DNA from: Candidatus Scatosoma pullistercoris
Lineage (GTDB): Bacteria; Bacillota; Clostridia; Christensenellales; Borkfalkiaceae
Assembly (NCBI GenBank): GCA_018714725.1
Contig: DVMZ01000053.1
Coordinates: forward strand, 1 to 36,584
Direction: 5' to 3'
Length of the DNA: 36,584 bases
The notes under the pieces were generated by a model. That model was given only the letters and a program-made list of their open reading frames with translations. It made no database searches and was not told where the DNA came from. This document shows positions 1-9,485 of this stretch, piece after piece (position 1 is the stretch's first letter; each line of letters begins with the position of its first letter). A program made the translations under genes and the position numbers.

Positions 1-1
1 C

Positions 2-1527
<1,526 letters not shown>

Positions 1528-1537
1528 TTACAGATGC

Positions 1538-1786
1538 TTACTCGCCTTTGAAGGGGAGCAGAGAAGCAATTCTCGCACGCTTGATCGCGGTGGCAAGAAG
1601 TCTCTGATGTGCCGCACAGGTACCGCTCATGCGGCGGGGAACAATTTTTCCGCCTTCCGTCACGAATTTCTTCAGGCGGTTGATGTCCTTATAGTCGATT
1701 TCGTCGATTTTTTCCTGGCAGAAAGCGCATACCTTTCTGCGGGGAGCTTTTTTATAGCTCTTTTTAACGGCAGTCTTTTCTTCCAT
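1538..1786 (-). CDS. rpsR: Small ribosomal subunit protein bS18
   Basis: bS18 binds the platform of the 30S subunit next to bS6 and 16S rRNA. The 82-residue product has the family core, with CAFC near residue 20, [22 protein letters not shown] and [18 protein letters not shown], and the usual short C-terminus. The paired cysteines CAFC and a later C match the zinc-type bS18 found in some Firmicutes. The start ATG at 1786 is preceded by AAGGAG at 9-nt spacing. It is the last gene of rpsF-ssb-rpsR, 36 nt after ssb, and a terminator follows. No anomaly seen. Confidence 0.97.
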   Translation of the reverse strand: MEEKTAVKKSYKKAPRRKVCAFCQEKIDEIDYKDINRLKKFVTEGGKIVPRRMSGTCAAHQRLLATAIKRARIASLLPFKGE

Positions 1787-1822
1787 GACCTTTTACTCCT
1801 TATGTTATTTTCCCTTACGACA

Positions 1823-2254
1823 TCAGAAGGGGATGTCGCTGTCGTCGTCCAGAGTCTGGAGGACGGGTTTCTTTTTCGCCGGGGCATTGGCAGAGCGCGC
1901 GGGAGCAGCCGGCGCGTCGTCGAACGAATCGCCGCTTGTCTTGGGGGTAAGAAATTCCACATCCTGCACGATAATGTCGACGGCGGTGCGTTTTACGCCC
2001 TGATTGTCTTCATAATTTCTCAGCTGAACGCTTCCGCTGACGGCGACTTTGTTGCCTTTTTTGGTATAGCGGGCAACCGTTTCCGCCGTGGCGCGCCATG
2101 CGGTGCAGTTGAAGAAATCCGTCTGGCGCTCGCCGTCCTGCGAGGAATAATTCCGGTTGACGGCAATGGCGAAATGGCATACCGCGACGCCGCTGGGGGT
2201 CTCGGTAAGTTCAGGGTCGCGCGTTAAGTTCCCGATCAAAAAAACCTTGTTCAT
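1823..2254 (-). CDS. ssb: Single-stranded DNA-binding protein
   Basis: SSB coats single-stranded DNA during replication, recombination and repair and recruits partner proteins through its C-terminal tip. The 143-residue product begins MNKVFLIGNLTRDPEL, has the OB-fold motifs (FAIAVNRNY, TDFFNCTAWR, GSVQLRNYED, VEFLTPK), then a low-complexity Ala/Pro/Lys linker and the canonical acidic tip DDDSDIPF. Length is normal for a clostridial SSB. The start has AAAGGAAAC upstream. It lies between rpsF (19 nt upstream) and rpsR, the conserved bacterial arrangement, so it is co-transcribed with both. Confidence 0.97.
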   Translation of the reverse strand: MNKVFLIGNLTRDPELTETPSGVAVCHFAIAVNRNYSSQDGERQTDFFNCTAWRATAETVARYTKKGNKVAVSGSVQLRNYEDNQGVKRTAVDIIVQDVEFLTPKTSGDSFDDAPAAPARSANAPAKKKPVLQTLDDDSDIPF

Positions 2255-2273
2255 GTTCTTGTTTCCTTTTCGC

Positions 2274-2558
2274 TCAGTTGAGTTTCGTGATCAAGCGTCT
2301 CAAAACTTCGCTGTCGATGCCCGCAACGCGGTCAAGCTCGCTGACGACGGCTGCGTCCGCTTCAAACGTCATGAGGACATAATACGCTTCGTTCTTGAAA
2401 CGAATCGGATATGCAAGCTTTTTGGTTCCCCATTTGTCCGTGGACACAAGCGTGCCGCCCATCGACTTGACAATGCCTTCAAACTTTTCGATTTCGGCAT
2501 TTTTTGTCTCTTCCGCGGCGTCGTTGTTGAGCAAATACAGCATTTCGTATTTGGTCAT
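2274..2558 (-). CDS. rpsF: Small ribosomal subunit protein bS6
   Basis: bS6 is a 30S platform protein that forms a heterodimer with bS18. The sequence has the family fold and motifs: MTKYEMLYLLNND, GGTLVSTDKWGTKKLAYPI, YYVLMTFEAD and a C-terminal LITKLN. I place the start at ATG 2558 (94 residues), not at an upstream in-frame ATG at 2609. The 2558 codon follows the strong ribosome-binding site GGGAGGTGA, and 94 residues is the normal bS6 length, whereas the upstream extension is unlike bS6. First gene of the operon; its promoter is at 2645-2673. Confidence 0.96.
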   Translation of the reverse strand: MTKYEMLYLLNNDAAEETKNAEIEKFEGIVKSMGGTLVSTDKWGTKKLAYPIRFKNEAYYVLMTFEADAAVVSELDRVAGIDSEVLRRLITKLN

Positions 2559-2635
2559 AGCTTTTGTTTCACCTCCCGGTCTTATTCGGCATATCTTTTC
2601 GATATGCAAGGCTAAATACGGCTGTCTTTTGAAGC
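2559..2635 (-). promoter_or_regulatory. Possible S6:S18 autoregulatory leader
   Basis: The 5' untranslated region of rpsF contains a 7-bp hairpin (GCATATC with GATATGC) directly followed by CCG-type bases and AATA, just ahead of the ribosome-binding site. Leaders of rpsF operons in many bacteria carry an S6:S18-binding motif with a CCG bulge next to a hairpin. The resemblance is partial and judged by eye, so this is a candidate only. Confidence 0.35.
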
Positions 2636-2644
2636 CGTGTTACT

Positions 2645-2673
2645 ATTATACCCGATTTCGGGGGCTTAGTCAA
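2645..2673 (-). promoter_or_regulatory. Sigma-A promoter of rpsF-ssb-rpsR
   Basis: Minus strand TTGACT (plus 2668-2673), 17-nt spacer, TATAAT (plus 2645-2650). This is a near-consensus housekeeping promoter about 85 nt upstream of the rpsF start, as expected for a highly expressed ribosomal operon. Confidence 0.88.
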
Positions 2674-2759
2674 TTATTTTTATGGCGAAAGCGCGCGATT
2701 TTTGAGTTTTTTGTGGTTTTTTGTCCGGCGTTTTTTAAGAGCGGGCGGTTTTATGAAGA

Positions 2760-2792
2760 GCCCCTCCGGCGGAATCATTCCGCCGGAGGGGC
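2760..2792 (-). terminator. Hairpin terminator after the repeat surface protein
   Basis: A perfect 15-bp GC-rich stem (2760-2774 with 2778-2792) with a 3-nt loop lies 24 nt beyond the stop of the surface-protein gene. There is no clean T run on the minus strand, so it may act as a transcript-end stabiliser as much as a terminator. It also insulates the rpsF promoter. Confidence 0.6.
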
Positions 2793-2815
2793 GTCTTTGA
2801 AATTTGGGATAAGTC

Positions 2816-5104
2816 TCAGCTGATTGCCGTGAGAATATCGGTGACGTAGTTGATCATCTGGTTGATGGTCAGTTCGCCCAGTTTGGATTTGTTGTCATAT
2901 TTTGCGGGATCGATGTCGAAAACCGTATAGCTGAAAGGCTCTTCGCCGAAAATGTATACATAGATGATCGGCTTTTCGAGGAAAGCGCTGTCTTCCAGAA
3001 CGATGATTCCGTCTTTGTACAGGTCGTTGAGAACGGCGCTCTGAATATTTGCAGTCATATTGCTGGTCATCGCTTCCATATTCGTCAGCGTATATCCGGA
3101 AGGCGGGATCAGGCCGTCGGGATCGGTCAGCAGATATTCCCAGGAGCCGGTCATGACCCGTTCAGACTGCGTGTCCGCTTGGTAGTCGGGCGTCGTGTAA
3201 TAAATGCCGTCGTCGGGGTTGAGATAGAGCGCTTCGCCCTGAGCGTTGACAAAATTGCCCGCAGCGTCTTTCTTATATACGTCGTCTTCGAATACGGCGG
3301 CAACCGACAGATTTTCGATGTCGGCCGAAAGGGTGAGTACGGTGGAATTGCGCAGATGTCTGAGAATCCGGTTGTTTTCCACGTCTTCCTCGCCCAGAAT
3401 TTCCGTGGGAGTCAGCGTGTTGATCCTGGGTGTAAGGTCTCCGATCGACGTATCTTTCAGGCTGAGCAGAAGCGCGGAGGTTTTGGGATCGTTTTCGTCG
3501 ATTTCGATGATCTCCCCGAGGCGGAGCGAGTTGACGTTATCTTTGTCGTTGAGATCGTTCAGCGTCCAGTTTTTGTCGCGGATGGCTTTGAGGAAGCCGG
3601 GCGAGGTCTCGTCGTCGATTTCAATGACGTCGGCCAGCTTCAGGGACATGATTTTGTCCTGATCGTTGAGATCGTTCAGCGTCCAGTCTTCCATGGCAAG
3701 GAGGAGTTTGGAGGAATTCTCATCAATTCCCATCACGTCTCCGATTTTCAGAGACATGATTTTGTCCTGGTCGTTGAGATCGTCTATTTTCCAGTCCGCA
3801 ATGGAGGCAATGAGGCCGCTGGTCCCCGTTTCGCCCATGATGTCGCCGATCGTAAGGTCTTTTTTGATGTTGGAGAGCAGAGAAGAACTTTCGGAAAGAT
3901 CGCCGATCGTATGCGGCTGATAGAAAACATATCCGCCTTGCTGCGTTGCGGCATAATAGCAGGGCGCTTTTACAGATTCGCCGTTTACGGAGATCTCCGT
4001 AAAGTTCCCGGACTGTTCGGTTAAAATCCAGGTCGTATTGCCTTCGGTATAGATATAACCGGTATCTCCGGCGCCGAGAGAGCCGGGGAGCAGTTCTCCG
4101 CGCTCATCATAGGCCTTTCCGTCATATATTGCAACTTCGCGGCGGAGCATGATCACTTCGCCCGTTCCTCCGTCGAGGTCATAATGCACGCCCTTTTTGC
4201 CGTAGAGCAGATACATGGTAATCGCGTCGTCGGGATCGGCGGAGAGCACGGCAGACAGCTGTATGCCGTCAATCAGGTCCTCCGGACCGTCCAGCAATGC
4301 GCCGAGCGTCATTTTCTGATAAAGGAGTTTTTCTCCCGAGCAATCTTTGGTTGCATGGAGCCAGACGGCAGAGCCGTCGCTTTCGGCTTTGGCGTAGAAA
4401 ATTTCCGTTTCGCCGTCCTGTTCTTTCGTCACCGTCCATACGCCGGAGGCTTCGTCCCATACGGCGTCAGTCCGGTTGCCTTCGTCGTCATAGAGGATTC
4501 CGCCGGAGACGGAATATTTCACGGGCAGCATGGTGGGGGCGGCGTCTCCCTCCGGCCAGACGTAATGTTTTCCTTCCGTGCCGTACACGAGGGCGCACAT
4601 TACGCTGTCGGTGCGGTCGACGGTCATCAGGGAATCGAGGGTGACCCGGTCCAGCAATTCGTTTGCGCTTCCGCCGGTAAGCTGTCCGACCGTGGTGGGC
4701 TTGGAGCCGTTGATCATCACGACTTTGCCGTTTTCCAGAATGAAATCTTCGCCGAGGCTGCCGTAAGCCAGCGCGAACAGCATTTTGTTGTCATCGTTGT
4801 ATTCTTTGTCCGAAAGGCCGAGCAGGGTGCCCAGTTCCACATCGGCGAGCAGATCCATGACGTTGCCGCCATTTCCGCTCAGAACGTCCATCAGTTCTTT
4901 CAGCGAACGGGGAGAATTGTACAGAAGTTCCCCGTCGGAGAGATAAGCGTAGAAGAGTCCGGCTTCCGTTTCTTCCGCAAGAAGGCTGCATACGGCTTTT
5001 TCGTCCGCGTCATAGACGATGTAGGAATAGGAGACCGCGGCGCCGGCATTTCCGGTTCCCGGCTGCGCCGTCGCGGGACGGATGGATTCCCCGCTCCCGC
5101 TCAC
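2816..5104 (-). CDS. Repeat-containing surface protein, C-terminal part after an in-frame TAG
   Basis: 762 codons lie in exactly the same frame as the preceding 355-codon gene, beginning with the GTG that directly follows its TAG stop. No ribosome-binding site precedes that GTG, so this is almost certainly the rest of one protein. It holds two further copies of a module of roughly 140 residues, marked by YGTEGKHY and YGKKGVHY followed by LP-type strands and FYAKAES or YYAATQQ. Then, at about residues 420-560, come four tandem repeats of 36-41 residues (WKIDDLNDQDKIMSLKIGDV, WTLNDLNDQDKIMSLKLADV and similar). The C-terminal 200 residues contain no recognised anchor or sorting motif. I do not recognise the family. 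It is acidic and, given the N-terminal membrane segment in the upstream part, probably extracellular. Separate translation is unlikely; the gene may be broken. Confidence 0.7.
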   Translation of the reverse strand: MSGSGESIRPATAQPGTGNAGAAVSYSYIVYDADEKAVCSLLAEETEAGLFYAYLSDGELLYNSPRSLKELMDVLSGNGGNVMDLLADVELGTLLGLSDKEYNDDNKMLFALAYGSLGEDFILENGKVVMINGSKPTTVGQLTGGSANELLDRVTLDSLMTVDRTDSVMCALVYGTEGKHYVWPEGDAAPTMLPVKYSVSGGILYDDEGNRTDAVWDEASGVWTVTKEQDGETEIFYAKAESDGSAVWLHATKDCSGEKLLYQKMTLGALLDGPEDLIDGIQLSAVLSADPDDAITMYLLYGKKGVHYDLDGGTGEVIMLRREVAIYDGKAYDERGELLPGSLGAGDTGYIYTEGNTTWILTEQSGNFTEISVNGESVKAPCYYAATQQGGYVFYQPHTIGDLSESSSLLSNIKKDLTIGDIMGETGTSGLIASIADWKIDDLNDQDKIMSLKIGDVMGIDENSSKLLLAMEDWTLNDLNDQDKIMSLKLADVIEIDDETSPGFLKAIRDKNWTLNDLNDKDNVNSLRLGEIIEIDENDPKTSALLLSLKDTSIGDLTPRINTLTPTEILGEEDVENNRILRHLRNSTVLTLSADIENLSVAAVFEDDVYKKDAAGNFVNAQGEALYLNPDDGIYYTTPDYQADTQSERVMTGSWEYLLTDPDGLIPPSGYTLTNMEAMTSNMTANIQSAVLNDLYKDGIIVLEDSAFLEKPIIYVYIFGEEPFSYTVFDIDPAKYDNKSKLGELTINQMINYVTDILTAIS
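3520..3794 (-). repeat. DNA-level tandem repeats within the surface protein gene
   Basis: Three near-identical 48-nt blocks (about 3521-3569, 3639-3686 and 3747-3794) encode the W-x-LNDLNDxDK-SL core. They are offset by about 117 and 108 nt, i.e. repeat units of 39 and 36 codons. High nucleotide identity between the two blocks at 3639 and 3747 indicates recent duplication and makes copy-number change likely. Confidence 0.75.
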
Positions 5105-6172
5105 CTAGATGTTTTCGGCGTCCCGATAAGCATATTCCGTTCCGTCGGAGCTTGAAAAGACGTTGGTTTCCCCGTCGAGCCGGTAGGTGACGGGCAGCCA
5201 GGTGATTTCAATTTTGTCTGCGTCATAGGTGTACTGTTTTCCTTCCGTTCCGTAGAGCAGACTGCGGACGAGCGGATCGCTGTTGTCGAGGGAGCCGGTG
5301 GCGGACTGAATTCCGGAAACGGAGATTTTTTCCAGCAGGGAAATTATGCCGCCGCTTTCTTGCTGTCCGGAAGCGAAAGAGAGCAAATCGCCGATCGTGG
5401 TCGCTTCCGCGCCGTTTTTCATCACGGCGTTGCCGTTCTCATCGCGCACGACGGTGCCGTCGGCATTCTTTTCATAATTGGTGTCGTCCCCATAGCAGAG
5501 CAGCATGAGGATTTCAAAATTTTCGGAAGAGGGCGAAAGGAGATTGAGCTTCGGCGAAGCGAGCACCGTGCCCAGTTCCAGAGGGTTCAGAGTTTGCGTG
5601 AAGAAAGTGAGAAGAAGCGAAAGGGGAACGTCCATCAGCCCCACCATCATTTCGCCGTTGTCTCCGGTGAGGACGGCTTTTCCGTTTTCGTCTTTTTTGA
5701 CAACGTTGCCGTCCTTGTCGAGAATGACGTTATCCGCATCGTCGAGGATATTGCCCGCTTCGTCTTTGTTCGGACTGGTCACCGTGAGGGGGATATTGAA
5801 CTGGGTTTCCAGCTGATTGGCCAGATCGGTGACTTTTTTCTCCATCTGCGGGGAAATCCGGTTGAGGTCGTCCAGAGTGATCGTCTTTCCGGAGAAAGAG
5901 GAGGCCAGCGACTGCAGGTCCTTGAGAAGCGCGGCGACGGTTTTGTCGGCGTATTCGTCGGTTATGTAGTCCTGGTACTTGATGTCGTTTCCCATAATCT
6001 GTCCGACCAGGTTGATCCCTTCGCGGATGCGCATTTTTGCGTAAAGGTAGTACCCGACCCCCGCAATGCTGCCGATCGTGACGATGATTCCGAACAGAAA
6101 ACCGAGAAAGACCGCCAGAAGTTTTCCCGCGAATCCGCCGCCTTTCTTCTCTTCTTCGTAATATGTAGCCAT
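5105..6172 (-). CDS. Membrane-anchored repeat protein, N-terminal part ending at in-frame TAG
   Basis: A 355-residue product of unknown family. It has a short charged cytoplasmic start (MATYYEEEKKGGG), one membrane segment at about residues 16-45 (LLAVFLGFLFGIIVTIGSIAG and following), then an acidic extracellular region with a first repeat module (LLYGTEGKQY). The gene stops at TAG (5105-5107) in the middle of that module. The module's second half (AGLFYAYLSDGELLYN) is encoded immediately after the stop in the same frame, so the intact protein would be about 1118 residues. The start has GTGAGGT overlapping the stop of the cupin-like gene upstream, so the two form an operon. TAG is rare as a stop here: only one other complete gene in the window uses it. 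A CAG-to-TAG change, a sequencing error or readthrough could each explain the break. Confidence 0.8.
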   Translation of the reverse strand: MATYYEEEKKGGGFAGKLLAVFLGFLFGIIVTIGSIAGVGYYLYAKMRIREGINLVGQIMGNDIKYQDYITDEYADKTVAALLKDLQSLASSFSGKTITLDDLNRISPQMEKKVTDLANQLETQFNIPLTVTSPNKDEAGNILDDADNVILDKDGNVVKKDENGKAVLTGDNGEMMVGLMDVPLSLLLTFFTQTLNPLELGTVLASPKLNLLSPSSENFEILMLLCYGDDTNYEKNADGTVVRDENGNAVMKNGAEATTIGDLLSFASGQQESGGIISLLEKISVSGIQSATGSLDNSDPLVRSLLYGTEGKQYTYDADKIEITWLPVTYRLDGETNVFSSSDGTEYAYRDAENI

Positions 6173-6180
6173 TTTTTACC

Positions 6181-6486
6181 TCACTTTCTGACGACCAGAA
6201 ATTTTTCCGATCCGTTTACTTCGTATTCGCCGAGCTTTTCCGCTTCGAAACAATCGCCCGGCCGGAAGTCCGTTTCGCCCTGCTTCCATTTGAAATGCCC
6301 GTTCCCTTCCAGGATCCGGAGCAGGTCGGTTTGTTCGGTGTACAGCTTGAACCGTTTCGCGCCTTCCACCAGAAGGCAGTTTCCGTTTTTGCCCAGTCTT
6401 GCGCCCTGCACTTTTCCGGCGCCGAAGACGAACGAGTCTTCTTCCGGCTCGGGAACGCAATCGGGCGTAATTTTCAGGAGATGCAT
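6181..6486 (-). CDS. Small cupin-like protein
   Basis: A 101-residue single-domain protein with a cupin-like C-terminal half: LLRILEGNGHFKWKQGE, then FRPGDCFEAEKLGEYEVNG, the typical glycine-proline-glycine-aspartate turn of cupins. The usual metal-binding histidines are largely missing, so a catalytic role is uncertain; binding or a structural role is possible. I choose ATG 6486 rather than an in-frame ATG at 6558 because 6558 coincides with the -35 box of a good promoter (6530-6558), whose transcript would start near 6523. The surface-protein gene follows after 8 nt, so the two are co-transcribed. Function unknown. Confidence 0.65.
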   Translation of the reverse strand: MHLLKITPDCVPEPEEDSFVFGAGKVQGARLGKNGNCLLVEGAKRFKLYTEQTDLLRILEGNGHFKWKQGETDFRPGDCFEAEKLGEYEVNGSEKFLVVRK

Positions 6487-6529
6487 ATTTTTATACCGTT
6501 GCTCCCATATCTGAATTTTTACAGTTTCT

Positions 6530-6558
6530 ATTATACTGTATTTTTTATGAAAATGCAA
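6530..6558 (-). promoter_or_regulatory. Sigma-A promoter of the cupin-like/surface-protein operon
   Basis: Minus strand TTGCAT (plus 6553-6558), 17-nt spacer, TATAAT (plus 6530-6535), about 40 nt upstream of the chosen ATG. The stretch 6559-6837 upstream holds no gene. Confidence 0.82.
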
Positions 6559-6780
6559 GTATTTCCCGAAAAAAAGAGCCGCTTTTGCGGGAATTTGACG
6601 CAGGGAAATTCAGGGAACCGCCGCGCGTCCTTTTAGGCGCCTCCGGCCGAACCTCCTTCCGCCGGGCAAGAACGTGCGCAGACGGGAGGGCAGACGGAGA
6701 ATGCTCGGTTTTCCGCGGCCGCCCGGGTGCCTTTGTCTCCGCGCGGGAAATACCGGGAAACGGCCGGCAGTTTGGCCGGG

Positions 6781-6832
6781 ATTCGTCGGAGTGCAGTCGG
6801 GGGTAGTCGGGATTTGTCGGAGTGCAGTCGGG
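6781..6832. repeat. Two-copy 31-bp-period tandem repeat downstream of rmuC
   Basis: A 21-bp block (ATTCGTCGGAGTGCAGTCGG and one more G) at 6781-6801 recurs at 6812-6832 with one change (C to T), with shorter GTCGGG echoes around it. It lies just beyond the rmuC stop codon. Function unknown. Confidence 0.7.
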
Positions 6833-6837
6833 CTTTG

Positions 6838-7992
6838 TCAGGGGGATTCGGGCGGCTCGCTGCCGGGGAGCCCGAGGTCGACGCTGCGCAGTTTTTTGGC
6901 GATGATCCGGGTCCGGCCCGCCGCCGTCTCGATGGTGTCCTGCGCTTCCTGCAATTTTTTCTGCGTCTTGTCCAGCACTTCCGTAAATTTCCCGAATTCG
7001 TACTTGAAGGCCGCCAGAAGTTGCCAAAGTTCCTGCGAGCGCTGTTCGATGGCGGATACTTTGAATCCCGTCTGCAGGGTGGAGAGCAGGGCGGCGAGGT
7101 TGGTGGGGCCGCAGACGAGAATGCGGCGGAGGGACAGGTATTCGCTGAGCCCGGGAATTTTGAGGATTTCCGCATACAGGCTTTCGATGGGGAGATACAT
7201 CACGGCGAAATCGGTGGTGCGGGGCGGGAGGATATATTTCGCGGCGATCGAATCCGCCTGCAATTTTACGGCTCTGCCGAGATTTTTCAGCGCCCGTTCT
7301 TCCGCTTCCCGGTCGCAGGCGTTTCCCGCCTCCACCAGCCGCTGGTATTCCTCCGTGGGGAATTTGCTGTCGATGGGCAGGCAGACCGTGCTGCCGTCTT
7401 TGTCGGGCAGAAGCACCGCAAAGTCCACCATGCCGTCCGAGAGCGGATTGAGCTTGACGCTGGCGGCGTACTGATTGGGCGCCAGCATCTGGGAGAGCAG
7501 GGCGCCCAGTTGCGCTTCGCCCCAGGTGCCGCGCAGTTTCACGTTGGAAAACACCTTTTTGATGTCCGCGACGCCCGCGGCGAGGCTGCGCACTTCGCCG
7601 ATTCCGCGATACACCGCTTCCAGCCGCTGCTGAATGATCGAGTAGCTTTCCGTCAGTTTGGTTTCCAAAGTTTCCGACAGCCGGGTATCCACCGTGCGGC
7701 GGATTTCGTCCAGCGAGCGCTGGTTGTTTTCCGTGACATAGCGGAGCTGGTCGGAAATGGTTTTCTGAATGTTGTTCAGCCGGTATTCCGTCATCGAGCC
7801 GAGCGACGTGATCGATTTGTTGGTGTAATCGGCGATGCCGCCCAGTTTGTCGATTTTTTCTTTCAGCGCGTCCGTGTCCCCGCCGTTTTTGTCCGAAACG
7901 CCCGTTCCCCGGCGTTTGAGGAGCAACAGCAGCAGAAAGACGCAGAGAATCAGCAGGGCGATGCATACGCCCAGAAGCATTTTTTCCGTCAT
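6838..7992 (-). CDS. rmuC: DNA recombination protein RmuC
   Basis: RmuC-family proteins are nuclease-like and limit DNA rearrangements such as inversions at inverted repeats. The 384-residue product has an N-terminal membrane segment (residues about 5-27, LLGVCIALLILCVFLLLLLL), a coiled-coil stretch (about 40-130), then the RmuC domain with LRGTWGEAQLGALLSQML, DFAVLLPD, PIDSKFPTEEYQRL, DFAVMYLPIESLYAEIL and GPTNLAALLSTLQTGF. The start ATG 7992 has AAGAGGAAAC upstream and lies 15 nt after the nucleotidyltransferase stop, so the two form an operon. Length is typical of the shorter Firmicute RmuC. Confidence 0.95.
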   Translation of the reverse strand: MTEKMLLGVCIALLILCVFLLLLLLKRRGTGVSDKNGGDTDALKEKIDKLGGIADYTNKSITSLGSMTEYRLNNIQKTISDQLRYVTENNQRSLDEIRRTVDTRLSETLETKLTESYSIIQQRLEAVYRGIGEVRSLAAGVADIKKVFSNVKLRGTWGEAQLGALLSQMLAPNQYAASVKLNPLSDGMVDFAVLLPDKDGSTVCLPIDSKFPTEEYQRLVEAGNACDREAEERALKNLGRAVKLQADSIAAKYILPPRTTDFAVMYLPIESLYAEILKIPGLSEYLSLRRILVCGPTNLAALLSTLQTGFKVSAIEQRSQELWQLLAAFKYEFGKFTEVLDKTQKKLQEAQDTIETAAGRTRIIAKKLRSVDLGLPGSEPPESP

Positions 7993-8007
7993 GGTGTTTC
8001 CTCTTTT

Positions 8008-9453
8008 TTATCCGTTTTGTTTTTTGTTTACAGGTTCGCCTGCCTGTTTGTCCGCATTGTCGTTTGTCTGTCCGTTTGCCTGTTCGCGGAGTTGTTCTTC
8101 TTCCGCGGTTTTCACGAACGAAGGGAGCAGGGCCAAAAGACGCGATTTCGCGTTGTCGGCGGGGCAGACGGCGGCGTGCAGGAGCATCGCCCGGAGCACG
8201 CGGGAAATGAGCCGGGGCGGGGCGTCTGCTTCCAGCAGGTCTTTGCCGGAAACCGCGAGTTCTTTCAGCCGCAGGGGTGCGCCTTCCGCCTGCATCCGGG
8301 CGAGTTCCGCCCGCCATTTTATATTCGTGGGGCAGGGGGACAGATCGTCTTTACAGCCCGAAAAATCCGCTTGTTTGAGGAGCATCAGCTCTTCGAGCAG
8401 CGGGGCGTTCCGCACGAAAAACCGGCGCAGTTTGCCCGGTTTCGTCCGTCCGTCAAAGTCGTACATATGCCAAAGGATCAGCACTCTGATCTGCTCCGAG
8501 GCATGAACGGGGGCTTTCAGCCGGGCGAGGATTTCTCCCGCAATGCGCGCGCCCTCTTCGGGATGCGCGTGGACGTTGCCGTCCCGGAGCATGCAGAAGG
8601 GCTTTCCCGCGTCGTGCAGAAGGGCGGCCAGCCGCACCCGTTCATCCGCATAGCGCGCCGCGCGCAGGGAATGTTCCAGAATATCGTAACTGTGGAAATC
8701 CTTTCGCTGTTCCATGCCCCTTCCCGCGGTCAGTTCGGGCAGAATCCGGTCGAGCACGCCCGTGCGGTCGAGAATTTTCAGCCCCGCATAATGTCCGTCC
8801 TTTACGCCGTATTTCCGGTCGGCGCGAAGGAGCAGGGTGAGTTCGGCGAAAATCCTTTCCGGGGAAATGTCGAGAATGAGCGCCGCATTTTCCGCCGCGC
8901 CCGCGAGACATTCTCCGTCCGGCGTAAATCCCAGCTGTCCCGCCTGCCGGGCGAGCCGCATCAGCCGGAGTCCGTCCTCGCCGAATACCTTTTCCGCCGC
9001 GTCCACGGTGCGGAGCCGCCGCTCGGCGATGTCCTTCCGCCCGCCGAGGGGGTCGACGAATTTTTCGCTTCCGATGTCGTAATAGACGGCGTTGGCGGTG
9101 AAATCCCGGCGCTTTGCGTCGAGGGCGATGTCGTCCGTAAAGAAAATTTCAACGGGGACATGGGTGCCCCGCACATACCGGTCGGAACGGAAGCAGGTGT
9201 ATTCAAACGCGTGGTTTTCCCCGTCTTTCAGCTTCACCGTGCCCGTATGGCGGTAGACGGCGACGGGGGTGAACCCGCAGCGCTCGGCGGCGGCGACAAA
9301 ACTGTCCGCGTCCGTCGGCGAGCAGATGTCCAGATCCGGTTCGGCGCAGGTGCGCCCGGAGAGGAAGTCCCGCACAAAGCCGCCGACGACATACAGCGGC
9401 TCGGGCATTTCCTTCGCCAGGCGGAGGAGGCTTTCCGGCAAAAGTTCTTTCAT
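8008..9453 (-). CDS. cca: CCA tRNA nucleotidyltransferase / poly(A) polymerase family protein with HD domain
   Basis: Class II nucleotidyltransferase, probably adding or repairing the 3'-CCA end of tRNAs. The N-terminal catalytic head shows YVVGGFVRDFLSG, the metal-binding PDLDI, and RRDFTANAVYYD, followed by the tRNA-binding neck (EDGLRLMRLARQAGQLGF). An HD domain follows (HSYDILEHSLRAA, LAALLHDAGKP), as in many bacterial CCA enzymes with phosphohydrolase activity. The protein is 481 residues from ATG 9453, which has TGAGGA upstream; the open frame could begin 6 nt earlier at a TTG. The C-terminal tail is polar and low in complexity. A promoter lies at 9486-9514. CCA-adding versus poly(A) polymerase activity cannot be settled by eye. 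Confidence 0.88.
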   Translation of the reverse strand: MKELLPESLLRLAKEMPEPLYVVGGFVRDFLSGRTCAEPDLDICSPTDADSFVAAAERCGFTPVAVYRHTGTVKLKDGENHAFEYTCFRSDRYVRGTHVPVEIFFTDDIALDAKRRDFTANAVYYDIGSEKFVDPLGGRKDIAERRLRTVDAAEKVFGEDGLRLMRLARQAGQLGFTPDGECLAGAAENAALILDISPERIFAELTLLLRADRKYGVKDGHYAGLKILDRTGVLDRILPELTAGRGMEQRKDFHSYDILEHSLRAARYADERVRLAALLHDAGKPFCMLRDGNVHAHPEEGARIAGEILARLKAPVHASEQIRVLILWHMYDFDGRTKPGKLRRFFVRNAPLLEELMLLKQADFSGCKDDLSPCPTNIKWRAELARMQAEGAPLRLKELAVSGKDLLEADAPPRLISRVLRAMLLHAAVCPADNAKSRLLALLPSFVKTAEEEQLREQANGQTNDNADKQAGEPVNKKQNG

Positions 9454-9485
9454 AGACAAAATTCCTCAAAAAAAATTACGATTCC

